Counted from the stretch's first letter, positions 1-9,341 are shown. The stretch: DNA of 64,000 nt from an uncultured Candidatus Melainabacteria bacterium (GCA_934693165.1 CAKUUX010000005.1:1-64000), one strand, 5' to 3'. The notes: generated from the sequence alone by a model not told the origin. Made by a program: numbers and translations.

Positions 1-240
1 TAAAGGATATTGAGATAGATTTATTGACTTTTTTGATTTATTTTATTAATTTTTGTTAAGAAAATGATATACTCTTGTGAAAATTCGTAACAATATTAAG
101 GGTAAATATTTGTCCCTGCGAAGGGTTTACGACGAAGCAATCCAAAAACCATCACCAATTTTTTATACACTCATAAATTCGTGCAAAAAATCTCCTCTCC
201 CCTATTTGCTATGCAAATGTGGCGAGGGTATAAGTAAAAT
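1..240. other. Intergenic region with degraded repeat and hairpin
   Basis: No convincing gene. A good extended -10 on the plus strand (TGATATACT, 65-73) stands just before a 72-codon GTG-initiated frame that runs into the antisense of the methyltransferase gene and looks non-coding. Bases 112-150 resemble a degraded copy of the widespread intergenic repeat type containing CTGCGAAGG...GACGAAGCAATCC, and 193-230 can fold around TTTGC/GCAAA between CCTC and GAGG arms. I infer old repeat material downstream of the convergent methyltransferase gene. Confidence 0.4.
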
Positions 241-801
241 TTATTCGCATATTTTATATGCCAAAAGCAAGCCTGCAGGCAAAGTTAAAGTTTGAACTTG
301 ATATCTTTCATCAGCGTTAATTGTATCAACAAAATCTTTTACTTTTTCAGCATGCGAAAGGACATTATCAGCAACAATAATCCCACCTTTGCGTAACATT
401 TTATCAGTTAAATTGAAATATTTAATATATTCTTTTTTATTAGCATCTATAAAAACAATATCAAACTCTTGATCTTCTGGCATATTTTCCAAAACCATAA
501 CGGCTGAACCTTGGATTGGTGTTATCACGTCATCAACGCCACAAGTTTTAAAGTTTTCAATAGCAACACTTTGTCTTTTGTCATAAAATTCAATAGTTGT
601 AAGGTGTCCACCATTTTCTTTTAAAGCTTTACCAAACCAAATACCTGAGTATCCGTTAGAAGTACCTATTTCCAGCATATTTTTTCTATTTGTAGCTTTA
701 ATCAATATACTCAAAAAGTTTGCTGTTTCGTGCGCAATATTCCAAAAATCGTGTTGTGTTTTTTCTAATTCTTTTAATAAATTACTTGTTACTTGATCCA
801 T
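241..801 (-). CDS. SAM-dependent O-methyltransferase (caffeoyl-CoA OMT-like)
   Basis: A 186-residue class I methyltransferase of the Methyltransf_3/catechol-caffeoyl-CoA OMT type. SAM-binding motif I is LEIGTSNGYSG (residues 43-53), an acidic residue follows strand 2 (E71), and FDIVFIDANKKEY (113-125) is the family's metal/substrate loop, followed by GGIIVADNVL. It transfers methyl from S-adenosylmethionine to a hydroxyl acceptor that cannot be named from sequence. It is somewhat shorter than the usual 210-220 residues, mainly at the N-terminus. The ATG at 799-801 lies inside the end of the upstream beta-propeller gene (20-base overlap), so the two are translationally coupled at the tail of the grpE-dnaJ run. 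Confidence 0.85.
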   Translation of the reverse strand: MDQVTSNLLKELEKTQHDFWNIAHETANFLSILIKATNRKNMLEIGTSNGYSGIWFGKALKENGGHLTTIEFYDKRQSVAIENFKTCGVDDVITPIQGSAVMVLENMPEDQEFDIVFIDANKKEYIKYFNLTDKMLRKGGIIVADNVLSHAEKVKDFVDTINADERYQVQTLTLPAGLLLAYKICE

Positions 802-2239
802 ATTTCTTCTCTACAACTACCATTTTACTTACTGGAACTAGTAAGCTATTTGTCTTAATTATTTTTTTCTTTGACATATCTAACACATAATATTTACCAA
901 TTTTTGTATCAGTAACGATTGCCAAATGAGTATTTTTAATAGGAGATATAGATGTCGCAAATCCGTTTTGATTTAAGGCTATTTCAGCAGTTACAACATC
1001 ATTTTTTGTATCCAAAACCATTATTCTATTTGCTCTACCACCTAATATAAATAAGTCATTTTTATACATAATCATATCTACTGGAGTTTTTGGCACATCA
1101 AATTCTTGTAACAAACCTTTTGTTACATAATCAACAATTGCGATTTTGCTCTTTGTACGAGATAGCATATATACTTTGTTTTGAGCAAAAATAATCTTTG
1201 AAACATTTGGGAATTTACCCATTTCTGAGATTTTATAATCATCGTAAATATCAATTACCCAAATATTCCCAGAACTCTTATCATAATAGAATAATTTTGT
1301 TGAATCATCTGTTAAATAAAGTCTTTCACACATACCATTCAATTTGATTTTTTGTTTTAAAAGCATAGTTTTCAAGTCAATTATATAAATGCTTGAGTCA
1401 AGTGGGCTTGATACGTAAGCTTTATTTTCATAATTATCAACAACAATTTCTTCACCTTGAGATTGAAGTTCTATACGTTTAATAATCTCTTCATCCTTCA
1501 TTGAGATAACATCAACACAATTATTGTTATAAGTAGTTACCAACAAAAACTTGCTATCAGGTGTAATTTTCATATCAATAGGAATTGATTTTTGAGCCAA
1601 AGCATATTTTGGTGACATTGATTCGCCTGCAACTACCTGAATATTTTTTGAATAACAAGTTGCGATATAAATAACTTTATTTTTTAATTCCGTTACTTCT
1701 TTCACTAAATTTTTTGTAGAAGTTTTAATAATTACAGGATTTAAATGTTCTGTCATTTCTGACTTAACTCTAATACCTTTATCTTCTTTTGTTTTAATTT
1801 GTAAAGAACCAATTACAGTTCTCATACTTTCAGGAACCATTAGCCCTTTTGGAACAAGTAAATCTTGTGGTAGCAAACCTGTTTTAACCTCAATCGGCAT
1901 TGGCTCAGGATTTGCGAAAGTTTTATTACCTTCTTTATCCTTGATAACCTTCATTAAGACAAAGTCATTATTAAAAATAACAATATCAGGCAAATCTCTT
2001 AATTTTTTATTTGCAGGATATGTTTGTTTAATCTGTACAGACTCAGGTTTTTTAATTCTTGAAGGATAAAGAGGAAGATATATTGTAGAATCAGGCATTG
2101 TAATCAAGCCGTCAAATCTTATTTCTTCCTTAGCATTAAAGTTTTCATCAAGAATTTTCTTTACATCTTGTGGAATTTTTGCCGCAAATGATGGCAACCC
2201 CATTATAAAAACTAACAATAAAAGTAAAAATCTTTTCAT
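782..2239 (-). CDS. Secreted YVTN/YncE-like beta-propeller protein
   Basis: A 485-residue protein with a clear N-terminal signal peptide (MKRFLLLLLVFIMGLPSFAA, likely cleaved after about residue 20). The second half consists of repeated 40-45 residue blocks of the form ...VIDLKTM..., ...VLDTKND..., ...IAIVDYVTKG..., typical of seven-bladed YVTN/YncE propellers with four strands per blade. The first 180 residues are less repetitive and may form a separate domain. It probably acts outside the cytoplasmic membrane as a binding or scaffolding protein; no catalytic residues are evident. Its ATG overlaps the dnaJ stop (TAATG, 2237-2241), so it is coupled to dnaJ, an unusual partner for a secreted protein. 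Specific ligand unknown. Confidence 0.7.
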   Translation of the reverse strand: MKRFLLLLLVFIMGLPSFAAKIPQDVKKILDENFNAKEEIRFDGLITMPDSTIYLPLYPSRIKKPESVQIKQTYPANKKLRDLPDIVIFNNDFVLMKVIKDKEGNKTFANPEPMPIEVKTGLLPQDLLVPKGLMVPESMRTVIGSLQIKTKEDKGIRVKSEMTEHLNPVIIKTSTKNLVKEVTELKNKVIYIATCYSKNIQVVAGESMSPKYALAQKSIPIDMKITPDSKFLLVTTYNNNCVDVISMKDEEIIKRIELQSQGEEIVVDNYENKAYVSSPLDSSIYIIDLKTMLLKQKIKLNGMCERLYLTDDSTKLFYYDKSSGNIWVIDIYDDYKISEMGKFPNVSKIIFAQNKVYMLSRTKSKIAIVDYVTKGLLQEFDVPKTPVDMIMYKNDLFILGGRANRIMVLDTKNDVVTAEIALNQNGFATSISPIKNTHLAIVTDTKIGKYYVLDMSKKKIIKTNSLLVPVSKMVVVEKKYGSSNK

Positions 2240-3363
2240 TAATTAAACACTCCTTTAACCTTATCTTTAAAAGAGCTTTGAGCCTTTTTACCTGTATTAA
2301 TTTCATATAATCTCTTATACAAAGCTTTTTCCTCATCAGTCAAACTTGTAGGAGTTTTGATATTTACAAGAACAATGTGGTCGCCTTTATAAGAAGGTTT
2401 TTGAACATGAGGAACACCATGACCTGCAAGTTTTAGAGTTGTACCAGTTTGGATACCTGCAGGAATATTTAATTTTTTATCCCCATCAATTGTTTGAACA
2501 TAAATATTATCACCCAAAACAGCTTGTGCAGGAGTAATATCCAATCTTGTAATAATATTCAAGCCTTCTCTATGATAATAATTAGAAGGTTTTACGTGTA
2601 ATACAACATACAAATCACCTGATGGGCCACCTCTCAAGCCAGCATCACCTTCACCTGATAATCGCATTTTTGAACCTGTATCAACACCTGCAGGGATTTT
2701 CAATTCTATTTTCTTTTCAACTTCAATTTGTCCTTTACCGTGACATTTTTCACAAGGTGATTCAATAATTTTACCTGTGCCATGACATTTTGGACAAGGT
2801 GAAACCTGTGTAAATTGACCTAATACAGTTGAAGTTGTGTGATGAACCTTACCAGTACCACCACAAACAGAACAAGTTACTGGGCTTGTACCTGCTTTAG
2901 CACCTGTACCTTTACACTCGTCACAAGCTTCAAGATGACCAATTTTAACCTCTTTTGTTACGCCATAAACAGCTTCTTCAAAAGTCAATTCGACATCTAA
3001 TCTTAAATCATCCCCTGCAACAGGCGCATTTGGATCACGCTGTCTTGAGCCACCACCAAAACCAAAGTCACCAAAGAAACTTTCAAATATATCACCCAAG
3101 TCACCAAAGCCACTTGCAAAAGGTCCTTGAGTATTAAAACCTGCATTATTTAAGCCATCTTCGCCATATCTATCGTAAGTTGCTCTTTTTTCATCATCAG
3201 ATAAAATTTCATAAGCTTTTCCTAATTCTTTGAATTTTTCTTCAGCATCAGGAGCTTTATTTACATCTGGATGAAGTTGTCTTGCTTTTTTTCTAAAAGC
3301 ACTTTTTATCTCATCTTTACTGGCGTCTTTCGAAACGCCTAATATTTCATAATAATCTGCCAT
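2239..3363 (-). CDS. dnaJ: Chaperone protein DnaJ
   Basis: A 374-residue full-length type I DnaJ, the co-chaperone that delivers unfolded clients to DnaK and stimulates its ATPase. The J-domain is residues 1-70 with HPD at 31-33, followed by a Gly/Phe-rich linker (75-110). Four zinc-binding CxxCxGxG repeats are CDECKGTG (147), CSVCGGTG (164), CPKCHGTG (190) and CEKCHGKG (204). The C-terminal substrate-binding beta domains run to the end. It lies 27 bases downstream of grpE on the same strand, the classical heat-shock pairing; dnaK is not in the window. A short gap with no terminator separates it from grpE, so they are cotranscribed. Confidence 0.98.
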   Translation of the reverse strand: MADYYEILGVSKDASKDEIKSAFRKKARQLHPDVNKAPDAEEKFKELGKAYEILSDDEKRATYDRYGEDGLNNAGFNTQGPFASGFGDLGDIFESFFGDFGFGGGSRQRDPNAPVAGDDLRLDVELTFEEAVYGVTKEVKIGHLEACDECKGTGAKAGTSPVTCSVCGGTGKVHHTTSTVLGQFTQVSPCPKCHGTGKIIESPCEKCHGKGQIEVEKKIELKIPAGVDTGSKMRLSGEGDAGLRGGPSGDLYVVLHVKPSNYYHREGLNIITRLDITPAQAVLGDNIYVQTIDGDKKLNIPAGIQTGTTLKLAGHGVPHVQKPSYKGDHIVLVNIKTPTSLTDEEKALYKRLYEINTGKKAQSSFKDKVKGVFN

Positions 3364-3390
3364 TAATTCCTAATCCCTAATATTAAATTG

Positions 3391-3996
3391 TTATTCAGCA
3401 GTAGCAACATTAACTAGAGCAGGTCTAAGTACCTTATCGCCTAGCTTATAACCCTTTTGTAACTGAACCATAACAGTATTTTCTGGATGCTCAGATGTAG
3501 GAGTTTGCATAACTGCTTCGTGGAAGTTTGGATCAAATTCTTGACCTTCTGACTCAATAACTTCTAAACCAAGTTTTGTCAAAACGTCATTCATTTGTTT
3601 GCAAACTAGTTTATAACTATCTTTAACTTGTTCGCAATCTTCAATATTTTCAATAGCTTTTAAACCTCTATCAAAATTATCTAAAACTTCCAAAAGTTTT
3701 TTCATAGTTTCTTCTGCACCGTATTTCAAAAGACTTTCACGTTCTTGAGCTTGACGTTTTCTAAAGTTTTCAAAATCGGCAGCAAGTCTGATATATTGAT
3801 TATTCAACTCATCATATTTTTTTTGAAGTTCTTCGTATTTTTTATCAGCTTCATTATTTACAGATTCAGCACCTGCCTCAACCTCTTGTTTTTCAACTTC
3901 TGTTTCTACCTTTTCATCAGCTTCATCAGTTGGTTTAAAAGGATTATTATTTGAGTTTTTTTCTTCTTCAATTTCGTGTTTGTGTTTGTGACTCAT
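3391..3996 (-). CDS. grpE: Nucleotide exchange factor GrpE
   Basis: A 201-residue GrpE, releasing ADP from DnaK. The first 50 residues are acidic and low-complexity, residues about 50-110 form the dimerising coiled coil (heptads around YEELQKKYDELNNQYIRLAADFENFRKR), and the C-terminal beta-wing carries the family signature FDPNFHEAVMQ followed by VMVQLQKGYKLGDKVLRPALV. It opens the grpE-dnaJ transcript. The start ATG has a weak GAGGCG site upstream. No CIRCE inverted repeat (TTAGCACTC type) is present before it and hrcA is not adjacent, so HrcA control is not indicated; the visible control element is a sigma-70-type promoter at 4032-4059. Confidence 0.97.
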   Translation of the reverse strand: MSHKHKHEIEEEKNSNNNPFKPTDEADEKVETEVEKQEVEAGAESVNNEADKKYEELQKKYDELNNQYIRLAADFENFRKRQAQERESLLKYGAEETMKKLLEVLDNFDRGLKAIENIEDCEQVKDSYKLVCKQMNDVLTKLGLEVIESEGQEFDPNFHEAVMQTPTSEHPENTVMVQLQKGYKLGDKVLRPALVNVATAE

Positions 3997-4031
3997 AATT
4001 ACGCCTCTATAAATAATATTCTACATTTACT

Positions 4032-4059
4032 ATTATAGTTTATCAACAAGCATAAACAA
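4032..4059 (-). promoter_or_regulatory. Promoter of grpE-dnaJ run
   Basis: On the minus strand a -35 TTGTTT (4054-4059) and a perfect -10 TATAAT (4032-4037) are separated by 16 bases, about 36 bases before the grpE ATG. It is a housekeeping-type promoter, with no CIRCE element nearby. Confidence 0.6.
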
Positions 4060-4188
4060 GTTTAGTTTATTTTTTCTTAATATTTGTGTGTTGCCTTTTT
4101 TACAAAAATCATTATAAATCAAATAGAGGATTTAATATTACATAAAATTTAGTAGGATATTAGTAAGAAATAGAGGTGTGAGGTATTT

Positions 4189-4905
4189 ATGTTTTCTCCT
4201 AAGATACAGAATTTAATTAATTCTAGTGGGCAACAGGCTGCAATTCAACGTTATGCAGAAATCAATACGCAAATTGCAAACTTTGAAAAAGGGTTACAAC
4301 CCCCATCACTAGATAAAGATATCAAACCATTTGCGAAAGTTTTGAAAGATAGCGCAGGAGCAAAGAATGTTACTTCGCCAAATAATACTTTTGGCTCTTT
4401 AGTATCTGGCGCAGGGGAAAAGAAAGAAGCTTCTAAAATATACAACCGTAACGATTTATCTGCCCTAATCGGTACTCAAAAAACTAATGGTAGTTTTATG
4501 AGTAAAATTGGTGGAGGCATTGCAAATTCTAAAAACCAAATTCTTGATATGGTTACAAAAATTTCAAAACGTCACGGCGTAGACGACAAACTAGTAAAAG
4601 CATTAATCAAACAAGAATCAGGTTTCAAAGTTGATGCAAAATCAAAAGTTGGCGCTATGGGCTTAATGCAACTTATGCCAGCGACAGCAAAAAGCTTAGG
4701 TGTTAAAAACCCTATGAACCCTGTTGAAAATGTAGAAGGTGGTGTAACATACCTAAAATCAATGTTAGATAAATACAATGGTAACGTTATTCTAGCACTT
4801 GCTGCATACAACGCAGGCCCAGGAAATGTTGACAAATACGACGGTGTACCACCATTTCCTGAAACACAAAATTACGTTAAAAACATTTTGAGAGATTATC
4901 TATGA
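4189..4905 (+). CDS. SLT-type lytic transglycosylase
   Basis: A 238-residue protein ending in a complete lysozyme-like SLT domain (about residues 117-238): catalytic glutamate in ALIKQESGF (E143), then AMGLMQLMPATAK and the AYNAGPGNV substrate-cleft motif near the end. It cleaves the MurNAc-GlcNAc bond of peptidoglycan, making 1,6-anhydro ends. The first 115 residues are Ser/Gly/Lys-rich with no signal peptide or membrane segment, so export must use another route or the enzyme acts through a secretion apparatus. An AGAGGTGTGAGG stretch precedes the ATG. It stands alone between divergent grpE and convergent rseP. The C-terminal domain is a distant relative of that in the protein at 10072-11130. 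Confidence 0.88.
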   Translation: MFSPKIQNLINSSGQQAAIQRYAEINTQIANFEKGLQPPSLDKDIKPFAKVLKDSAGAKNVTSPNNTFGSLVSGAGEKKEASKIYNRNDLSALIGTQKTNGSFMSKIGGGIANSKNQILDMVTKISKRHGVDDKLVKALIKQESGFKVDAKSKVGAMGLMQLMPATAKSLGVKNPMNPVENVEGGVTYLKSMLDKYNGNVILALAAYNAGPGNVDKYDGVPPFPETQNYVKNILRDYL

Positions 4906-4943
4906 TAACAATTTTAAACTTATTTATTAGCAAGATTTTCAAT

Positions 4944-6323
4944 CTAAAACTTGTTCGTCAATAATGCAAATACGTCATTAAATATTACGTAGACCATTAA
5001 TGTAACCAAGAACATAAATCCGATTGTACCTATTTTTTCGACAATTTTGTCGTCAAGACGTTTGCCGTGGATTTTTTCAATAAATAAGAATAATAAGTGA
5101 CCACCATCTAAAGCAGGAATTGGCAAGAAGTTTACTAATGCTAAATCCATTGAGATTATTGCAATCAATAATAAACCTTGGAAAATTCCGTTATTTTCAA
5201 TGATATCACCACCGACTTTTGTAATAGCAACAATGCCGTGTAAATCTTTCATCGGAACTTTGCCCGTAAATAATTGATACAAGCCATAACACATCATGTA
5301 AGTATTGTCATATAAGTATTTATAACTTTGTACTACAGCTGTTGGGAATGATTTTGTAGAAGCTAAAATTTCTTTAGTTTCTAACTGAATACCAAGTTGT
5401 CCGTTTTTGTTTGGATAAACAGTTTTTAGAGGTACAATTTTTCCATTTCTTTCTACTTTAATATCAATTGGATGAACAGAATCAGAGATTGCATAAGCTA
5501 TATCAGAAAGTGTTACCGTACCGTCTGCAATATAATAATCTTTGTTATTTTTACGAATTTCATCACGTAATTTAGCTGAATTTTCTGATAATTTTAAAGT
5601 TTCATTTAATTCAGGCGCTTTTAAACCTCTTTTAACTTTATTATCAGAAGTAACAATTTTTTCTTCTTCGTTAATTTGTGGAAGTCTTACCAAAACATCT
5701 TTTACTATGATTTCATCATTTTTAAAACCTATATTGATTTTACGCAATTCGTCAATTTTTTGTTGATACATAGCTTTTGTAATAATACCATCAGTTTCTT
5801 TGCTCTTTGAAACAATATTTATAAAAGAAGCAGTATTTTTAATTGGCATACCATTAACTTCCACAATCTTATCGCCTTTTTTAGCGCCAGAAGTCCAGAT
5901 AGAAGCACCTTTTGTAGCAACAATGTCATTGATGTAAATATTAGCTTCGCCTGAAGGCAATTGTCCCCACATCATTGCTGTAATCAAAACAAAGAAATAT
6001 GCACAAATAACATTTGAAATAACACCTGCAGAAACAACAATCGCCCTTTGATAAATTGGCTTATTGATAAATCTTTCAGGTGAATCCTTTGGCAAATCGC
6101 AATCTTCTTCGTCATCTGGAAACGCAACATAGCCACCTAATAAGAAAGCATGAATTAAAAATGTAGTTTCACCAAATTTCTTTTTGAATAGAGTTGGACC
6201 TATTGGTAAACCAAACCCGAATTTGTCAACTCTCATACCAAAAGCTTTTGCAGTTAAGAAGTGACCTGCTTCGTGTACTAAAATCAATATGCTTAAAAAT
6301 ATCAACATTAAAATTATAGACAT
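4944..6323 (-). CDS. rseP: RIP metalloprotease RseP (site-2 protease family)
   Basis: A 459-residue intramembrane zinc protease that cleaves transmembrane segments of anti-sigma factors or remnant signal peptides. The zinc motif HEAGH (residues 17-21) lies in the first transmembrane helix and the second catalytic motif NFLPIPALDGGH (about 398-409) in a late one; a hydrophobic segment near 95-115 and a C-terminal helix complete the core. A PDZ domain starts near 125 (GDKIVEVNGMPI). Between the PDZ halves, about 90 Lys/Glu-rich residues (roughly 175-265) are extra relative to short cyanobacterial homologues, hence the length. Start chosen at ATG with an AAGGAAA site. Divergent from comF; monocistronic as far as can be seen. 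Confidence 0.93.
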   Translation of the reverse strand: MSIILMLIFLSILILVHEAGHFLTAKAFGMRVDKFGFGLPIGPTLFKKKFGETTFLIHAFLLGGYVAFPDDEEDCDLPKDSPERFINKPIYQRAIVVSAGVISNVICAYFFVLITAMMWGQLPSGEANIYINDIVATKGASIWTSGAKKGDKIVEVNGMPIKNTASFINIVSKSKETDGIITKAMYQQKIDELRKINIGFKNDEIIVKDVLVRLPQINEEEKIVTSDNKVKRGLKAPELNETLKLSENSAKLRDEIRKNNKDYYIADGTVTLSDIAYAISDSVHPIDIKVERNGKIVPLKTVYPNKNGQLGIQLETKEILASTKSFPTAVVQSYKYLYDNTYMMCYGLYQLFTGKVPMKDLHGIVAITKVGGDIIENNGIFQGLLLIAIISMDLALVNFLPIPALDGGHLLFLFIEKIHGKRLDDKIVEKIGTIGFMFLVTLMVYVIFNDVFALLTNKF

Positions 6324-6386
6324 AAATATTATTTCCTTGTTTATGATTGTGATTATTCATATTCTAACACGATAAATAATTTATTG

Positions 6387-6401
6387 TATAATTTTTATAT
6401 G
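6387..6401 (+). promoter_or_regulatory. Leaderless promoter of comF-like gene
   Basis: A perfect -10 TATAAT (6387-6392) is followed by six bases and then ATG (6399-6401); a CTAACA sequence 17 bases upstream can serve as -35. The predicted +1 coincides with the start codon A, and no Shine-Dalgarno is present. This argues against the TTG at 6384, which would overlap the -10 box. Confidence 0.6.
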
Positions 6402-7043
6402 AAAAATTTTTTGCTTGGACTACTTGATTTAATATATAAAAAGCGTTGTTATTTCTGCAAAAGTTCAAAAGATTGCGTTGTCATGTGCAACCATTGCTAT
6501 GACGAACTCAACTTAAACGACAGAAGAGCAAAATTAATTTATAAAAACGTAAATATTTTTTGTGCAGGCATTTACGAAAAGACAATGCAAAAACTTATCA
6601 GAGGGGTTAAGTACCATAAACAAAAAGAATTGGCTTTTTATCAAGCAAAATTTATGACAGAATATTTTGAAAAACTAAATCTTCAAAAAGATTTTGTAGT
6701 TGTACCAGTTCCACTTTTTGAAAAAAGAAAAAAAGAGAGAGGATACAATCACATGGAACTTGTAGGAGAAGAATTTTGCAAGCTTACAGGTTTAACAATG
6801 AACACAAACTTGATAAAAAGAGTTAAAAACACAAAACCTCAATATAAGCTTAAAAAATATGAAAGAATGGAAAACCTAAAAGACGCTTTCACAATTTGCG
6901 ATAAAGATTTTGATAAAAACTTGGAAATACTTATCCTTGATGATATATTTACAACAGGTTCAACTTTTGAATCAATGATAGAAGAATTTTACAAAAACGG
7001 ATATAAAAAAATTACCTGCTTGGCAACAGCATCGGCGAACTAA
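6399..7043 (+). CDS. ComF family phosphoribosyltransferase-like protein
   Basis: A 214-residue ComF/GntX-type protein. The N-terminus carries a four-cysteine zinc knuckle (C17, C20, C30, C33; CYFC...CNHC), the middle contains the conserved VVPVPLFEKRKKERGYNH stretch, and near the C-terminus LILDDIFTTGST is the PRPP-binding loop of type I phosphoribosyltransferases. In transformable bacteria ComF acts with ComFA in DNA uptake; elsewhere its role is uncertain. I use ATG 6399 rather than an in-frame TTG 15 bases earlier because the promoter -10 overlaps the latter. It is followed after one base by a 104-codon gene, so they share a transcript. Confidence 0.85.
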   Translation: MKNFLLGLLDLIYKKRCYFCKSSKDCVVMCNHCYDELNLNDRRAKLIYKNVNIFCAGIYEKTMQKLIRGVKYHKQKELAFYQAKFMTEYFEKLNLQKDFVVVPVPLFEKRKKERGYNHMELVGEEFCKLTGLTMNTNLIKRVKNTKPQYKLKKYERMENLKDAFTICDKDFDKNLEILILDDIFTTGSTFESMIEEFYKNGYKKITCLATASAN

Positions 7044-7044
7044 T

Positions 7045-7359
7045 ATGATATTGAGCGAATTTTCAAAATTTTTACAAGAACATAACGATGAAATAATAAA
7101 AAATAAAACAACACTAAGTTTGCTTACTGCGTGGATTTTATCAGTTTTAGAAAAACCTGCTCAAACAAATGTTGAAAAAATTATTCACCAAGAAATAGAC
7201 TTTTACCAAAACAAAGCTGGTGACTTCTTTTTGGTAGCAAAATCAGAAAGTGGCAGAAAATTAACTCAAGCGCTTTATAATTATGCATTGAGCTATGAAC
7301 AGCACATTATGAGAAAATGGCTCGCAGACAAGAACGCTAATGACTTTAAAAAAGAATAA
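7045..7359 (+). CDS. Hypothetical protein, cotranscribed with comF-like gene
   Basis: A 104-residue protein I do not recognise. It is mostly predicted helical, with a hydrophobic patch (SLLTAWILSVLEKP, about residues 25-38) that is too short and amphipathic for a clear membrane span, and a charged C-terminus. The ATG begins one base after the comF-like stop codon, so translation is probably coupled. It ends 24 bases before the convergent metallopeptidase gene with no clear terminator between them. No function proposed. Confidence 0.6.
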   Translation: MILSEFSKFLQEHNDEIIKNKTTLSLLTAWILSVLEKPAQTNVEKIIHQEIDFYQNKAGDFFLVAKSESGRKLTQALYNYALSYEQHIMRKWLADKNANDFKKE

Positions 7360-7383
7360 GCGTGAGTGAGCAGAGGCTGAATC

Positions 7384-9162
7384 TTAGTTAGTCTTTGCCA
7401 AAGATTTTGAAATCTCAATTATTGTCTTTGGAAAATATTGTTGCAAATATTGAGAACGTATTGAGAACAAATCTTCATTGTTATAAGTATTCAACAATGC
7501 ATTTGTTTCAGCGATAGTTTCTTGCAAACCGTCTTTGTGCTCAGATGTTTTTATAAAATAGTTAATATGTTCTCTTTGAGCAGTTGGAAAAGCATTATCA
7601 AAAGCTTCTTTTTCCTTTTCAAAGACTTCATTTACTTTTGCATTTGAAAAAATTGATTTTTTCAAAGTTTCTTCTTCTTTTACATTAACTTCGTTATAAT
7701 CCTTTGCATGACCAAGCTCATGTAACATAACATACAAGTTATCGCCTGTCTTGATACGTTTGTTTACGGCACCATAAGTTGAATAATTAATATCTTCAAT
7801 GCCGTTTAGGTGTTTTGTAGTTTTGCCTAAAGCAATCAATTCTTCACCTGGCATCTTCTTAAGTACAGTTAAAATCTTTTCTTTATTTCCATCAAGATAG
7901 TTTTCAAAGACAATTTTTGAATTTTCTTTTGTATTCAAATCTTTAATATCAATATCTTTTTCATTTACAGTAATTTCATACTTTTTATCATTTTTAGCAG
8001 AAATAAACTTGTTATTAGAAATAACTTCAAAAGACTGAGAATTTTTCAACAATGTTTTACCATTTTTATCAGTAATAACATAATCGCTAATTCTGTTACC
8101 TTGAGGATCATCTTCGTACAAATACTGAGTACGAGTGCCATCAAGAGAGGTCATGTCTTTTTTAATAGAAGTTATTCCTGTCTTTTTATCAATTGTTCCA
8201 GAAGATAGAATTTTTTCTGAACCATCAGGGAACACGTGTTTTATATTCAAAACACCTGGAACTTCTGATTGATCCGTATATTCTTTTCTCACAGTTTTGC
8301 CGTTTTTATCCTTTATAACACGAACTTCATTTATCAAAACTGGTTGAGGCATATTTTTTTTCACCTCAAGTCTAACCTTAGACACAGAATTGTTTCTTCT
8401 GTCAACAGTCTTTTTAATTTGATATTGACGTCCATTTGGATGTTTGAAAGCTTGTACTTCTTCTGATGAAATATTATTCATGTCCTTATCGAACAGTTCA
8501 ATTTTCTTGCCTGTATCTTTCAAATCAGCAATCAAAGAGAAAGCATTTGAGTCATAATCATCCGTTTTAAACGACAATGACAATAGCTTTTCACCACAGC
8601 GAGCTTTCATTTTATCATAATTTTCAACGACTTTTTCTGGATTTTTAAGTTTTTCATTCTTTGACAAGGCAACTAAATCATCTATGCCTAAATCACTTTT
8701 AGCTAAGACTTTTGCCTTATCAAATTCTTCTGTTTTGTTCAAACTATTTGAAAGAGCCTTAATATCAAAAGGTGTAAATCTTGGTGTATCATCTCCTTTC
8801 TTCACCTCTGATAACACTGCTAGCCCTTTTACGACTTGAGTATCTTTACCAATAATATCGCACGCCATTGATCCCAATATCTTAGGATTTTGAACAAGCG
8901 TCTTGAATGGCTCCCATTTGTCAGGAGCTTTAACAAGTTCATTTTTGATAACTTCAACTTTGTCATCTGTAAACTTAGGAAGTCCCTTAAAATTCTTAAG
9001 CTCCTTCAACTCTTTTACAACATCATCAACATTAAAGTTACCTTTAAAAGAAACTCGTTCAAACGTATCATTTTTAAGCTCTGTATTTACAACCTTTCTA
9101 GAGCTTTGAGTATTTTGAACCCTTGATACACTATTAACATTTACGATACTATTAACATTCAC
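7384..9162 (-). CDS. Putative zinc metallopeptidase with N-terminal VSFKGNF motif
   Basis: A 592-residue protein. A gluzincin-type zinc site is visible near the C-terminus: MLHELGHAKDY (His about 480) with a downstream QETIAETNALL (about 50-60 residues later) whose glutamate could be the third ligand. Residues 150-400 contain several short repeats of the style DKNGKT.R.EY..DQ.E and YLYEDDPQGN, suggesting beta-rich repeats as in surface or toxin-like proteins. There is no signal peptide; the N-terminus is Asn/Val/Ser-rich and ends in ERVSFKGNF (residues 36-43), a short motif also present in the DHH protein at 12974-14170. It could be an exported protease; substrate unknown. A -10-like TATAAA lies about 30 bases upstream of the ATG. 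Confidence 0.65.
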   Translation of the reverse strand: MNVNSIVNVNSVSRVQNTQSSRKVVNTELKNDTFERVSFKGNFNVDDVVKELKELKNFKGLPKFTDDKVEVIKNELVKAPDKWEPFKTLVQNPKILGSMACDIIGKDTQVVKGLAVLSEVKKGDDTPRFTPFDIKALSNSLNKTEEFDKAKVLAKSDLGIDDLVALSKNEKLKNPEKVVENYDKMKARCGEKLLSLSFKTDDYDSNAFSLIADLKDTGKKIELFDKDMNNISSEEVQAFKHPNGRQYQIKKTVDRRNNSVSKVRLEVKKNMPQPVLINEVRVIKDKNGKTVRKEYTDQSEVPGVLNIKHVFPDGSEKILSSGTIDKKTGITSIKKDMTSLDGTRTQYLYEDDPQGNRISDYVITDKNGKTLLKNSQSFEVISNNKFISAKNDKKYEITVNEKDIDIKDLNTKENSKIVFENYLDGNKEKILTVLKKMPGEELIALGKTTKHLNGIEDINYSTYGAVNKRIKTGDNLYVMLHELGHAKDYNEVNVKEEETLKKSIFSNAKVNEVFEKEKEAFDNAFPTAQREHINYFIKTSEHKDGLQETIAETNALLNTYNNEDLFSIRSQYLQQYFPKTIIEISKSLAKTN

Positions 9163-9341
9163 TTTTAAAATTCCAAATAAATTTTATACTCTTTACATGT
9201 TTGTTATCGGAGAAATTTTTTTAAACTTTAGAAAAAAGCTTTAAAATATTAACTAATGTTACAGTATTAAATTTTTCTGAAATTGGACTTCCTAAAAAAA
9301 CTTTATATCCATGTGTAACATTGTAGAAGAGAGAATTTTGC

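Noticed and set aside
77..295. 72-codon plus-strand frame with an extended -10 just before a GTG
   Set aside because: It runs into the antisense of the methyltransferase gene, has repeat-like content and no ribosome site or family resemblance.
3997..4188. CIRCE/HrcA operator upstream of grpE
   Set aside because: No TTAGCACTC-N9-GAGTGCTAA repeat or degenerate form was found.
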